64,000 nucleotides of DNA from Syncephalis fuscata (GCA_025786725.1 JAHLTZ010000063.1:1-64000); one strand, 5' to 3'. Counted from the stretch's first letter, positions 1 through 12,701 are shown. The notes: generated by a model from the letters alone, not told the origin. Numbers and translations: made by a program.

Positions 1-1252
1 AATACTAAATGGCATGTTGGTCATTGAGTAACGTCATGATTATTTGTGCTGTCAGTGCCAATAGTTGCATTGGTATGCTTATAACTGATAGCTACGCTGC
101 ATGATAGTGTTGTTGCACAATAGCTTGTTTTTATGATCGGCCCGAAACTTACCAACTATACTATTATTGAAAATACCGCAGCACTTAATACTCTGGTCTC
201 CACAGGGCACGCTAGGATGACATATTGCTGTACACACGTCATGCTAGCAAAAGCCATACTACTATGCTCCAAAATGGTCGTTTATTGTCTGCTTGCTGTT
301 CAAATCACACATGTGCAGCAGAATGCAGCTTGATAGCATAACATGCACAAATCCATGCACAACTACTATGTGTAAGCAAGCACTAGTCAGGATCATTTGA
401 ATGACGCCAAACATAACACAAATACTTCATACTATGATACGTGCAATCGATCCTTTGTTACTTGTGCATAGTGATACCAGCTCAACAGCAAGTATCAACG
501 ATGCTTGCCTTTGAAAATACAATAATAGAAGCGCATGACTACCTATGCATAGCTGTGGGCACGCGCCACATAGCTATAGGGATGGAGACTCAATCATGCG
601 TAACTGCTGGATGCAGCTATGTGTGTAACGCCATGGTTGTTATTCTAGCCGCTGCTCTAGAGCAATGACAGCAGATAACATGATGTTAGTTTTTGTTTCA
701 CTGGCGCACCTGTCACCTTTCGGCGGTGATACCCGAGAAATGAAAGTAGCCCGTTGCTGTTGATCACTAATGCATGTATACGCGCGCTACTATTCGGCCA
801 ATTCCATCTTGCTGGATGATAGCCACAATGTGCACAATACAAACTATTGTTCTAGGCATGCTACAACAAAAATAGCAACAGCAACACTAATTTTGCTATA
901 AAACTAATTGCATTTGATAATATTACGTCTAGTCGACAATTTTTATTGATCATTGCACAGCACCATCATATTGAAAACTTGTTGCTTCTTTTTTGCTCAG
1001 TATAGATATTTTGCTTCTTTGTGCATTCATTTATTACCAGTTTTTATTTTGTTTTTATTTCTGTCTATTTGACGCTTGTCATTTATAATCGCTGTGCGTT
1101 CAGTTGCTTAAAAAACTATCTTTATTTTAAGACATTTTTCTTGCTTCAAGATAGGCCATACTGGACTGCAGTTTACTATAATTATTAAGCTGGTATATTT
1201 CCCATACTAACTTGGAACCACGTGGCCATTGAAGTCTGTGTATCAACATCAA
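1..1252. other. Intergenic region upstream of the TBC gene
   Basis: I found no supported gene here. Open frames are short and low in coding character. The last 250 bases before the start codon are T- and pyrimidine-rich, as expected for the promoter and leader of the TBC gene. Confidence 0.5.
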
Positions 1253-3914
1253 ATGCCTTGTACCCCTCGACGCCTCAAGGCATTAACAACCATGGAAACA
1301 GCAATATCACCGCCATTGCCACAGCCTTTTTCAACTTCTCCGCCAACAACTCCTGCCAATACCAATATTACTACTTCTACTAGTACCGCTACTTCTACCA
1401 CCACTACCAATACTACTCCTGCTGCTATATCCTCCTTGTCTCAGCCCCTATTAGTCAGCACCTCCTTTTGTCCTTCTTCCTCTTTACGCTTATTACAACA
1501 GCAGCAACGACAACAGCAACGATCCTCTCCTGCACCCTGCAGCGATTCTTTAACTATTATAGAACCTAATAATACTTTTTCTTTGACTCACCAGTCAACT
1601 ACTCCAAATCGCGTATTACCCTCGAGACTTTCGTTTGTCGCAGACTCTGACAACGAAGTTAATTACCTTTCAAAACCGTTACGTTGTAGTCAACGCAACA
1701 GTAGTGACATTTCTATAGACGCTTATTCCACGCTGACACGCACCATAGACCAGGCTACTTGTAATAATATTCTGACCAATATGGGCAACGGCGACAGTCA
1801 CGCGATCGCTGCGCATGGCACACCGCTTGCAATCTCTTTGTCGAATGAAAGCGGAAGAGCAGAGATTTTGGAAGGACCGGCAGGATCCGGTGCTATATCA
1901 ATACGAGCAGTTGGCCGACAAAGCCGTGATACAGACGATAATGCAATTCACTCATTAGCAACTCAGCCGTCTATCACACAACCAGTCGGCCACAATAGCA
2001 GCGGGAACACAGTAGTGGCTAAGCGTAGCTCGGCCCTTGTGGCTGCTCAAGCAGTTCCATTCATTAGTGACTACAACAAAAACTATGATAATGATGATGA
2101 TGATAATGGCAGTACTCATGGCCTTGATGCTAATAAATTAGATCATGACGCAGTAATTAACCAAACTGAAAATAAAACTGCCTCTGGCCGATCAAACATT
2201 AGTAGAAAGAGTAGTCAGAATTGTCGTCATTCTCGCATAGCTACAGATGTTCACCAATCACTCCGAAAGGCCAGTAAATCATCAGGTACTATGGATATTA
2301 GCCAATCAGATGATAATGGTACAGGTGGTGATGTTGGCGGTCCGTCTAGCACACTAGAGGTTGTTGGCATCAGTATACAAAACAATTCAGATGTTGAATT
2401 AAATAATAGTATTCGAGAGGCTTACGCATCTTTACCAGTACCGGAATTACAGAATGCGGTGGAGCTGCATAAGAAACTGGATCGATTTGGATTTGTTCAA
2501 AATGATGAACGCAATGACGATCCAGCGTTTTCGTGTCCCCCACAAACATTATTGTAAGCGTCCACGTATTATATATTGTAAATAGAATGTCTAATAAGTA
2601 ATATTTTAGCGAACAGCAACGCGAAAGCCATCGTGCTGTGAAATGGGCGAAAATGTCAACCAAGCGATGGAGCTCAACTACTAGATCGTTATATTCATTT
2701 AAAATAGCATCAAAAGTAAGTTAATACTTGTTAGCTTTATTCTATCTAACAATAATCCAGTTTACACGACGTGTATACAAAAGTATTCCAGATTGCTGGA
2801 GAGCAGAAGCATGGTAAGGACTATAACACTAATTATAATAGATTGCTAATTATATTTAAAGGCATTTCATGCTTTCCGCCAACAACGTGCTTCCCAAACC
2901 AGAAGAAGAGATTGTGGCCAGCTATTCAGTAAGTAATTTAGCTAAATTTAGAGTAAACAATAACTGATGAATTGAGTCAAGATATTGTTAGAAGAGGTTT
3001 CGTCATATGAACGCCAAATTGATTTGGATGTTGAGCGAACAATGAGATCTCATATAATGTTTTATCAAAGATATGGCATTGGGTAGGTTGCACATTGTAA
3101 TTTAGCTATTAAAGTATTAATTGGTCAAATATGCTACAGACAACGGCATCTATTTAATGTATTACGCGCCTACTCAAATGCCAATCCAGAAGTAGGCTAC
3201 TGCCAAGGCATGTCTACTATAGCGGCCATTATACTGCTTTATTTCGATGAAGAGGTAAGCACCTTTAGTGATATAATCTTCAGCTTATAGTAATACTTTA
3301 TTTTACTGAGTAGACAACTTTTGTTGTGATGCGCATTCTATTCGAAAAGCATAGGCTGAACCAGCTATTTCAGCCACGCTTTCCAGAATTATTGAAAGCT
3401 TTCTATATCCAAACACATATGTTAGAAGCGTGTGCGCCAGATCTTGCTAAGCATATGGTAAGTTGCTTATACAAAATAATTTCAGTTTGTTTACAATGCA
3501 TATTGGCACTATAGGTGGACATTGACGTTGCTCCAGGAATGTACGCGATCCGATGGTATTGTACACTGTTCTCTAATGGTACATTACCCTTCCGTACCGC
3601 TTTACGTGTATGGGATCTATTAATGTTGAAAGGATTTGATGCCTTAATCTGTGTGGCCACCGGATTATTAATACATTTCAAAGGTAATCGTTAAATTAAA
3701 ATATGTAAATACCAGCTAACGTTTATATTATTAAATAGATCGATTATTAGTAGGAAACTTTGAAACCGTTGCACAATTTTTGGCAAATACTCTGCCATTT
3801 AATGATGAAAAGGACGACGATGCCTTTTTCCTTGGTATAGTGCGCCGTCTGCTTGAGCGTCGAAAGTACGTTGAGATGCGTCAACGATTCAGTAGTGAAT
3901 ATCAAGAATCCTAA
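1253..3914 (+). CDS. TBC-domain Rab GTPase-activating protein
   Basis: Predicted GTPase-activating protein for a Rab GTPase in membrane trafficking. Nine exons keep phase: 1253-2553, 2610-2715, 2761-2813, 2862-2928, 2982-3082, 3140-3254, 3314-3457, 3515-3683 and 3739-3914, giving about 743 aa. Residues 1-430 are disordered, with Thr/Ser/Asn-rich and Gln-rich tracts. The TBC domain occupies roughly the last 280 residues. It shows the arginine-finger motif [10 protein letters not shown] (Arg about 483), [13 protein letters not shown], and the glutamine-finger motif EVGYCQGMS (Gln about 565), so both catalytic fingers are present. The ATG at 1253 was chosen; one at 1292 is possible. The upstream open frame has no other ATG. 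The Rab substrate cannot be told from sequence. Confidence 0.9.
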
Positions 3915-4242
3915 TGCCGAATATTACTTAGCTCTATTGCATTTTTACTTTACAATTTGTCGCCTTGTCGACATCAATACAAACTAACCATAACGCTTAT
4001 TTTCTGCTACTATTATGTTGCGCTGCACTACCTGGTGCAAATGGCCTTTTGTTGCCAGTTACAAGTTATCCTATTGCTTTTTTACTTTTATGTCACATAA
4101 ATTGACTTTTTCAATGAATTATTTAAAGCAGTGATTTATATAGAGAATGTATCGTAAAAGTGCTAGTTTTATTCGTTAATATTGTAAAAATGTCGTTATT
4201 TTTAGCCAAAAATGTAGTGCTAGCTATCAAATGTATCAAAAT
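3915..4242. other. Convergent 3' intergenic spacer
   Basis: AT-rich spacer between the 3' ends of the TBC gene and the secreted-protein gene on the other strand. I see no gene in it. Confidence 0.5.
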
Positions 4243-4878
4243 TTATGCTTTAATACATTTAATCTTTGCGCCCTGTTTGCTGCATCTTTGTGCTGCTTCT
4301 GAAAGTGGTCTCTTGGTGATATGGGTTATGGCGGCAGATGCTGGTCCAGATAACCATCCAAGACCAGGGACAAAATTAAAAACAAGTCCTGCAGTCTTGC
4401 CAAGAGCTGTTGCTGCTAATTCTCCGGTCTTTTCTGGATTTGCTGCAACTGCTGCCTGTAGTTGTCCTGGGGCCTTCACGGCAGCTTCCACAACCTTGTC
4501 TTTGGCTTTATCAGTGATATTGGAAATTGCTCCTCCAGCCTTTTGAGAGGTATTGACAACTTCGTCTTTAACCTTATTAACAGCGCTTGCAGCCTTGTCT
4601 TTGGCATCCCCAATGCTATCCTTGACCTTGTTTGATACCTTCTTAAACGGATTTTTAATTTCGCCAATAATATCACGTTTAGCTAATTCGATTGCACCTT
4701 GCGCCGAGTTGTCCAGTAAAACCACCACGTCCCCTTGGTCTATAAAAGACACACTTTGGCTTGTTTCAAATGCATTTGGAAGTGGAGCAGCATTGGTGTA
4801 TGGCGCGATATTGCCGAATGCAGCCAATTGTGCCAAAGCACCAATAATGAAGATAGAGCGAACCGAGAAAAAAACCAT
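4243..4878 (-). CDS. Secreted amphipathic helical-repeat precursor
   Basis: Single exon, 211 aa, family not recognised. The ATG at 4878 was chosen because it starts directly with a hydrophobic signal peptide (about residues 1-31, ending near TNAAP); the frame stays open upstream. A short pro-region ends at a dibasic Lys-Arg at 67-68, a likely Kex2 site. The mature part carries Lys/Asp/Ala-rich amphipathic repeats such as KVKDSIGDAKDKAASA and KAKDKVVEAAVK, which resemble the 11-residue periodicity of LEA or apolipoprotein-type helices. A glycine-rich hydrophobic stretch follows at about 160-185, and two cysteines lie near the C-terminus (199, 208). A good TATA box lies upstream. It may be a secreted helical or membrane-interacting protein; the function is unknown. 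Confidence 0.75.
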   Translation of the reverse strand: MVFFSVRSIFIIGALAQLAAFGNIAPYTNAAPLPNAFETSQSVSFIDQGDVVVLLDNSAQGAIELAKRDIIGEIKNPFKKVSNKVKDSIGDAKDKAASAVNKVKDEVVNTSQKAGGAISNITDKAKDKVVEAAVKAPGQLQAAVAANPEKTGELAATALGKTAGLVFNFVPGLGWLSGPASAAITHITKRPLSEAAQRCSKQGAKIKCIKA

Positions 4879-7375
4879 TTTTGTTTTGAAAATTGCGTGT
4901 TTGTCTAGAAAATCGGTTGATGTTTGTAAGAAAAGACCAGCTTTTCGAGTAAAGTTGTTCGTGAATGAGTAATGGATGAGTGAGTAAGTGAGTAGTGAAT
5001 GAGTTGATGAATTATTGTATATCTGCCATTGAAATGTGGCGTATTTATAATAATTAAATATTAGGTGTGTTATACTGATTATAGTGTAATCATGAAACAA
5101 ATAACAAGGCACATGGCGTTTTGTTTCTTTGTAGTGTCTGCGTTGAAATATAAAAATAGATCTACCTTGTAGTACAATAACACTTGCAAGCACAAAGAGG
5201 TGGCAATAAAACACACAATGTTCATCATTAAAGAAATAGGCATTGTTTGCGTCAGAAAGGCGTTTAACTGTTAGATCGAGTCATTTTACGCAAGTCGTTA
5301 ATAACTAATATAGAAATAGCATGTACTATTTTATTTAAATAATAAATTTTTGTAGCAGTTTTCTTAAGCTACTCGTAGATATATTGACTACAATATAGTC
5401 CATGGCATAATTAGCAATTATAGTTATGCTTTTGCAAATAATGTAAATTTAATTAGAATTTACCTTGCTGCACATAAATAATTTGCAATAAACTTTTATC
5501 AATTAATGATGACTATGAAGTGCATTGTTTATTAAACGAGGTTATGTCTATTTTATTTATTTCATTGTGTAGTATTAGTAAAATTTTTGAAGTTGTAACA
5601 TAACAACCAATTTAATACAAGCAATTTTACTGCCGTACCATTATCAAGTCATGGCTATAAGGAAACAAAGAAAAGAGCCAAACGTATTATGGCTTGATAA
5701 AAACAGCACCCGTGATTTAACTACGCAAGTATCAAACATGGGTTATAATTTAAAACACCTGCTTGGTGTTAAATCCCTTATTGGTCTAACAGGCTTAACA
5801 ATTAATACTTGATTAAACCCTGAAACTTATTTGATATACAACAGCAAGTAAAGCTTTCATAATTAGAATTTTATTGTGTTTATTATTTAAATGACTTGCG
5901 CTTAAATAGATCAAAATTGTTATAGATCAAGACTAAAGCTCATAAGAAATGGTACTGATATAATTAGTAGAAAAACACTTAAAAACATTGTACTGACAGA
6001 AATTACAACCATCTATAAATAAAGTAAAACATATGTTACTATAACCTAATGTCAATAAAAACTTATGAACTGGGTAACTATTGTCTAGATTATTAGATAT
6101 ATTACATTAACAGTTATGCCATTTTGTATTGAAAAAATGTTCTATAATTCTATATTTGCCTATATTGTATACAATTTTCGGAGATGGGTGGTGAGTGGCA
6201 TCAAAGTCTAAACTATTATCATCATAGATTTATTATCAGTATGCGTATATCCAGTATACATATATCCTCACTCACCTATATCGTTAACAATGTATGCCTA
6301 TAGTTTTATATAGCACCCTGCGCTATACGGAATACACCATATTGTTACAGGTTCAATTACATATAACCTGTCAAATGAATGCGGCAAAAGAATGGAGATT
6401 TATTAATAATAGTACTAGAACAAAAATAAAAGTAGCATTAGATACAAAAAGACTATGCAAGTATAGAATGGTATATAAAATGATAAATGAACGGTAAGAA
6501 AGCATATAAAACAATGTCAAAGCTATAGTGCATATAATGCAATAAGGGGAATGAGTAAAGTGTAATGGAACATATAAACAATGGAATATGTCTAGTATAT
6601 CATAAAATGATATATAGTAGTGTGGGACAGAATAAGAACAATATAGATTGATAGAAAATATATGTATACTGAGTATATATATATATATTGGATAATAAAT
6701 CTACGATGATGCGTATTTTGGACCCTGATGTGAATTACTCCTAGTTTCATGTTCAGTAGAAAGAAGGTTTAATTTAAAAGATGAATATTATCAAATGTAA
6801 TCATTTGACCACCAAACAAACAATAAATGACTAGTAAATTGTTTAATGTACAAAGAGATTATTTTTATTTAATTAATAAATGAGATGATACATACAATAG
6901 GATAATAAAAGTCATAAATCAAATGGCATTGTACATAAAAAGCCTATAAACAAATTAAAGTATCGATAGAGTTGTTCAAGTGGTGGGATATAAAAAAGAA
7001 TAAACATCAATTGCATAAAATAAAGTATAATTATAGAACATGTCAGCAGTAAAACAATGATGTATAGGAATAATAGACAACAAACAACAAACAATAAAGA
7101 CAAATATATTCATAGAACAATGTCATCAGCAAAATAACAAGAGTATTTTGAATAGGTTACTATCTTGCTAGCCACGTGTAATGTTGAAACAATGTTTATT
7201 TTAGCTCAAAGTTATCTCTGTTTAGACGGTAAGGTGATACCTTGGCAATAGTGGTCTCAGCTATCAAAACAAACAGATCCTTATTCGCTTTTTCGTTCAA
7301 AAACACGCTCAAATACATTGGTTCTCGTTTCAATCGCTCGTTAACACAAAAGTTGCTGCACAAGCTGATAATATT
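4879..7375. other. AT-rich intergenic region
   Basis: Leader and promoter of the secreted-protein gene at the left, then about 2 kb of very AT-rich DNA without a convincing gene, with a short TA-dinucleotide run near 6677-6690. The last stretch before 7376 is the presumed promoter of the CCDC9-like gene. Confidence 0.5.
5042..5050 (-). promoter_or_regulatory. TATA box of the secreted helical-repeat gene
   Basis: Reads TTATAAATA on the minus strand, 164 bases before the chosen start codon. The leader in between holds imperfect GAGT(A/G) repeats (about 4965-5010 on the plus strand). The identical 9-mer precedes the secreted kinase-like gene at 53177. Confidence 0.6.
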
Positions 7376-8858
7376 ATGGATGACGCGGCAAAGCAGTCCA
7401 ATCAGCATTCTGATGCAGGGGGTTCCGACTCCATTGCAGCTGGCAATAGTTTAGAAGGGGTAACGCTTGATGTTAACGAGCAGGTGCAGCCAAGTTCAGC
7501 GTCTGGTAAGTTATAAGTAGCATAAAGATGCGGAATGTACATTTATTATTTAAATTGTTTTGAATTACAGAAATTAGTCAAAAAATGACCAGAGGAGGAA
7601 GCGAAACATCTATATGGGCCAAGTCTGTTCCTGTCCAGCCAAAGCGTACGGTATCGCCGGCAAATACCAAACGTAACAACAAAAGTAATGCTAATAAGGC
7701 TGGTTCCAGCCTGCGAGCGGTAGGTGCTGTTTTTTTCCAGTAAAGCAGCAAAAACTATTACTAAATATATTAAAAGAAACCAAGCGAAGAGGAATTGCAA
7801 GCCCGAATGAACCGTATTCGTCAGCAAAATCAAGAGCTACTAAAACGTCGCGAAGTAAGTTGCTATAATACAGTTAAATAGCCATTTAACACAATAGTAC
7901 AGGCTATTGAACAGGATGAAGCAGAATTCGCTAAAATCGTGGAACATGACCGTGAAGTGAATGAACAAGCAAGCGCACTTCAAAAACAAAAGGTTGAACG
8001 AGAACGTAAAGCCATGAAAGAAATAAGGTAAATATTGTTACAATTTATCGCAAATAGTGCTAACAATTTATTTGAACTTACTAGAGTGGAACGAGAGGAG
8101 AATGCGCGACGTAAATTGGCTGCTAGCCAACTGCGAGCCTGGGACTCTGAGAAAAGCGACGGCCCTAACAGCCGGCCCGGCTCAACAAGTCCAGGTCCCG
8201 CGTCAAAATCATTTGGTAGTCGAGGCGGTAGAGGTCATCGGTCAAAGGATAAAATGATAATAATTTGGGATCAGGTTCTGAACGATCAAAATCGCCATTT
8301 AGTCCAAAGTTTCCAGCTAGAAAAGTACAAAGTAGCAATGGTGCCTATTTATCAAACGCAGGCCCATTATTTCAAAAAGATAACACTTCTAGATCGAATG
8401 AACACTTGGAACCAGAGGCTGATCGATCCAATAAAATAAATGATGGCGATAGTCATAGTGAAGGTGGACAGACACCAGCATTAGAAGCGTCTACATTGCC
8501 TATAATACACATTCCTGATCACCAGTACGACAGTAATGGCAGTGATAGTAAATCACAAAAAAGTAGAAGTAGAAATAGAAATAATAATAATAGGAATAGC
8601 TCTCGTGATTCACGACACAAGCAGCAGCCTCACTCTTCTACGCGCCAAAGTGAAAGTAGTTTGTCTTCGGCGCAGGATTCACCAACGCAGCCCGAAGAAG
8701 TCAAGTCGCCTATATCAGATGCTGGCGTAAAAAGCGTCGATAACATGGACGATTTGTTTGCTTGGCCTCCCCCGGATAGCGAACGTGTGGCCTGGGGCGA
8801 CGAAGAGGTCTCTGTATTTAAAGCAGGCGCCGAGAAAAGTTTGTGGGCGAATAAATAA
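7376..8858 (+). CDS. CCDC9-like coiled-coil, RG-containing protein
   Basis: Predicted exons: 7376-7505, 7571-7719, 7777-7854, 7903-8027, 8085-8227 and 8275-8858. A charged coiled coil (residues about 93-175) begins with LQARMNRIRQQNQELLKRRE. It resembles the N-terminal region of metazoan CCDC9 proteins, which associate with the exon junction complex. A short segment (SIWAKSVPVQPKR) precedes it. The rest is Ser/Asn/Arg-rich and disordered, with an RGG-like patch, and ends in an acidic/aromatic tail (FAWPPPDSERVAWGDEEV). The junction at 8228-8274 is uncertain: a 47-nt GT-AG intron restores the frame, but a sequence indel would do the same. The family call rests on pattern only; a general RNA-associated protein is the safe reading. 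Confidence 0.55.
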
Positions 8859-9030
8859 ACAATCTATGTGCCAGTATTACATTTTATTGCGTTTTACTAT
8901 ATGAACTTAATAAAGCCTTTTATTTATTTAGCACAAAATAATTATAATCATAATCATATATCTGTATTTTATTTTACTACGATTACAAAGTAAATTGCAA
9001 CACTAATAAAACCATTTACTTATAGCACAA

Positions 9031-9659
9031 TCAAGAAAGTTCAATCAATTCAGCATTTTCTGGCTTTTCGCAAAATAATTCCTTAGCAGGCTGTATCGGT
9101 AGTCTACGTGGTGCTTGGCAATACTGGCACCGAGTAATAATGGCAGGATTGATATTTTCTACTCAATTTAATTACACATTTTATAATTATCTGGTAAACA
9201 CATTATCTTACCTTCAAATTGCAGTTTAAAGGTGATGCCTGGCAAAAGAAGTGTATCACATCGTCGACATAGTGCTCGTTTAAGTGTTGGATCTCTGTTA
9301 AATGAATTATAAATGAATTAAATAAACATGATTGATTAACTAACTTACAAACGCAATACATTACGCTTTGCTATTGTCTTCAGCGAAGACACGTAGAATC
9401 GTCCTAGACCAGCCAATGCTGGACGAGTTGGATTATTTACATCTTTAATTGCTTGTTTCGTTGCTTGTGAAGGACGTGGCTTTGATTTGCGCGTTTTACG
9501 CTTTGGTAGATGGCCTGGAGCTGTATCGTCGGCTATACGGCGTTCAGGCACAACGGCTGCTGTCATTAGTGAAGCAGCCTGGTATAGAAAGTTCATACGT
9601 TGGAACTCTTCTGCATTCTGCAACGGACGTGCTTGTTTTTCTTTTTTTGCTTTACCCAT
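9031..9659 (-). CDS. RPR2: RNase P/MRP protein subunit Rpp21/Rpr2
   Basis: Subunit of nuclear ribonuclease P, which trims tRNA 5' leaders, and possibly of the related Snm1 type in RNase MRP. Exons are 9349-9659, 9212-9294 and 9031-9158, giving 173 aa. A basic N-terminus starting MGKAKKEKQ leads to the conserved segment KTIAKRNVLRLDPTLKRALC. Four zinc-ribbon cysteines are visible as CRRC (113, 116) and CQYC (142, 145), the latter followed by the basic stretch QAPRRLP. This matches the Rpr2/Rpp21/Snm1 family in length and order. It is divergently paired with the glutaredoxin gene, only 132 bases away. Confidence 0.85.
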
Positions 9660-9791
9660 CGTAGTGTTATTAACGCCAAGTAATTGGCGTTGGTCTATTT
9701 CAATTCAAAGTAGAGACAAAACCAAAAGAAGTGTGACGAATCTACTTTTTACTTTGTTTTCTTTTTTGATCACGCCATACTAGTAGTCAGA
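9660..9791. promoter_or_regulatory. Bidirectional promoter Rpp21/Grx5
   Basis: Only 132 bases separate the two start codons, so the promoters must overlap. No TATA box is evident. Confidence 0.5.
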
Positions 9792-10498
9792 ATGCGTAAC
9801 TCGTTAACTCTATGGCGTCAGGTAGATATAACTGCAATTGTTGGTTTGTAGTAACATTGCTAACCAATCTACTACCGATCAGGTACGGCCAACTGCGATG
9901 CGTGGCATAACCTGGACGCCTTTTGGCATCAATATTCGACGCAGTATTACCGATCGGGCTAAGAAGATGATCGAAGAGGTAATACGTGTTGTTTAATACT
10001 AAATAGCATAGTATTTATGTCTGGTTGATTAATGTAGAATATTCAAAGCAATGATGTTTGCGTTTTTATGAAAGGCACTTTAGATAGGCCACAGGTAAGT
10101 GGAGTAGCAATTAGCGTACAATGGCCTGTTTATATTAACTTTATTAAAGTGCGGATTTAGTCGAGCAGTAGCACAAATACTGGATGTTCACGGAGTATCT
10201 GGTGTTAAAGCACTTAATGTGCTTGAAGATCCTGAGCTGCGTGAGGGAATCAAGGAGTACTCGTAAGCAATTAATGGACATGACTATAACACGTAATAAT
10301 CATCATTGTACACTGCCAAATATTTGTAGATCATGGCCAACTATTCCACAGGTCTACGTTAAGGGTGAATTCGTTGGTGGATGTGATATTATGTTTGATA
10401 TGCACAAATCTGGTGCATTAGAAGAAATGCTGGTAAAAGAAGGTATCGTGGAACCATTATCGGAAGAAGAGCCAGAGGCAAATAAACCAACAGCTTAG
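9792..10498 (+). CDS. GRX5: Mitochondrial monothiol glutaredoxin
   Basis: Iron-sulfur cluster transfer protein of the mitochondrial matrix. Exons are 9792-9821, 9883-9978, 10038-10094, 10150-10262 and 10330-10498, giving 154 aa. The first about 35 residues are Arg-rich without acidic residues and fit a mitochondrial presequence. The monothiol active site CGFS is at 62-65, preceded by VCVFMKGT and followed by the conserved [21 protein letters not shown], which contains the cis-Pro and GG glutathione/cluster-binding motifs. Length and motifs match Grx5 closely. The tail is acidic. Confidence 0.95.
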
Positions 10499-11581
10499 TT
10501 TAATTAACTAATAAAGACTTTATCATTAAAGCAATTAAACGCGGCATATGGTTCAACTAACATTTGTGGCGTATAATAAATACAACACTGGTAAAAGCCA
10601 TTTACACACTATAATAAACACGAATACACATAATAATTTGCTTTCCCTTAATCTATTGTGACTGTGACGTATGCCGTATGACGTATGTAAGAAAACTAAT
10701 GGTCAGGCGCCCATAGTTGAGCTATGACTGTTACTATGACTGCTGTTACTGCTACGAAACAACAAGTTCAACATTAATTGAGATCGTTATATAGATAAAC
10801 CAGAGGTGAATAGGAGATGTGATAAAAGAGCGAAAGACTAGGCGCGCATAACAAATGCAAAGTAAATAAGTTTAACAAACTGTAAATAACGCAGAAAATC
10901 CCCCGATGGCATGAAAATGCAATGGATACTCGACAGAGATAATGTAAAAACATACACAAAAATGAAAGTGACAGCCAGAAGGATGGCACATGCGGTGTAG
11001 GCACGCATATATTCCCCGAATGCAGACTGAAGGGCGAGGGGAGCAAAGCAAATAGATGGATGTATAGGCATGAGATGGCATAACCTATAATATATATTTG
11101 CCTGGCGTGTAGAAAAGACGCGTCTTACCTAGAAAGACAAGCTACAACAAATAGAATCATCCATATCGTACTGGTATTCTAGTGTATACAAGAAGAAGAA
11201 AAGAAAAGGCTGGTCCACAAAACTGACTCAAAAGAGTACAATGACCAAAATGGAATGCAATAGTTATTACCAATATGATTGCACCCAGTGAAACAAGAAA
11301 ATAGAAAAAATATCACAAATTGTGGAATGCACGCCAAAAGCGCGTGCAAACTAGCTAGAATGCGGTAGCAAGAGGGAGTAATGCATTGGACTATTCACAT
11401 AGCACGAAAGTCCAAGAAACCGCGATAAAGTAATAAACTAAAATAAAAGTGGCCGTAAAACGTACAAATTGAATAAATGAAATTGATTTAAAAAGTCTAT
11501 AAATGCTATTACTTGAGGTGATTGTGTATATATATATATATGGATATATAGATATATAAAACGTGTCGATAGTTAAAAGCG
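10499..11581. other. Intergenic region, convergent 3' ends
   Basis: Lies between the 3' ends of GRX5 and the zinc-finger gene. I see no gene; open frames here lack motifs. A TA-rich run sits at about 11527-11560. Confidence 0.5.
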
Positions 11582-12701
11582 TTACCATCTTGGAGATGGC
11601 AATGGTGATGGTGGCGTCAATGCTGGTAGTAAAATACCAAGCGGGCTATTGTCTTTGCTTTCGAGGCGTGGTAATGGCGTCTGAGGCGGTGTTTTCAAGA
11701 CGTTAAACGCTTGTGCGCCATCAACCACTGGCGAAGCAAGACCAGTTCGAATGCGCATCTGACCAGCTCGATGCATGGCCTGCACAAATGCCGCATCCAG
11801 CATATCATCATCACTGCTATCATCTTCCCCACCGAGCATGGGTGTCATATTTCTTTCATTCAAATCGGTGCCGCTATTCGAATCAAGTTCAATGGATGCC
11901 GGCATCATGGCGGTGTCCGTTGCAGAGGATGTTTCGGAAAGAGAAGGTGTACAAGGAGCCGTCAGCGATGACGGCATTGGACTGGTGCAGTCCGACTGCG
12001 TGTGGTTGGTGACGGTAACATCCATGGCGACCGGGCCAACGGTTGAAAAGCGTTCCATGACCGCGAGGACATGAGCAGTACGACGATGCTTAGTCAGCGT
12101 TTGTTTGTGGCAGAAACTTTTGCCACAGCCGTCGAACGTGCAGCGGTAAGGCCGCTTCCCGGCATGGACACGACGGTGGCGAGCGAGCGATGAACTATCG
12201 CTAAAAGCACGTCGGCAAGAAGGCTCTTCGCAAACATGCGGGCGCTCACCGGAATGCGTGCGCAGATGGACGGTCAGTGCAGAACGTTGAATAAACGATT
12301 TGCTACATCCGGGTATGGTGCAGGCAAATGGTCTATGTAAAAGGCACACAATAGATATTAGAACTAGCTGGATAATAATGAGGCAAGCTGGTCACACGAT
12401 CTGTACAACGTGTGTGGCTACTGCATATTTCTCCCTGGCTGAACCTTGGTTCATACCGCATCATGACACCTATTATGGAAAGGCTCTACCATGTCGATGC
12501 TAATCCATCCGCATAGCTGCACGTTTCTGCACAAGATAATTTTATAATTGACTTAACTTACCGTTCATTAGTATGGATCCGCAAATGGCGTACAAGATCT
12601 GAGCGGCGTGCAAATGCTTTCGGACAATTGTCCCAATGGCAGGCGTAAGGCCGATGTTCCGGCAATAGCGTATCAAGGTGAATAAGTTCAAGAATATCCA
12701 T
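11582..12701 (-). CDS. C2H2 zinc-finger transcription factor, four fingers
   Basis: Two exons, 12562-12701 and 11582-12332, give about 296 aa. Four C2H2 fingers of the CX4CX12HX3-4H type are in tandem from about residue 18 to 135: YACHWDNCPKAF, FACTIPGCSKSF, HVCEEPSCRRAF and YRCTFDGCGKSF, with linkers of the HTNERP, HSGERP and HAGKRP type. This tight array predicts sequence-specific DNA binding in the nucleus. The intron interrupts the first linker. The C-terminal half is acidic and then rich in Ser/Thr-Pro sites (PPQTPLP, LTPPSPLPSP), possibly phosphorylated. The target genes and orthologue are not identified. A long, complex upstream region suggests elaborate regulation. Confidence 0.85.

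Noticed and set aside
1-900. Three short open frames near the left edge
   Set aside because: No domain, splice pattern or signal peptide; composition fits intergenic DNA.
6294-6497. 67-codon open frame on plus
   Set aside because: AT-driven composition and no motif; nothing supports it over chance.
6912-7103. Hydrophobic 63-codon frame on minus, possible signal peptide
   Set aside because: The whole frame is Leu/Phe/Ile from AT-rich sequence, with no mature domain.
9031-10498. Considered whether Rpp21 and Grx5 form an operon-like unit
   Set aside because: They are on opposite strands; only a shared promoter is supported.
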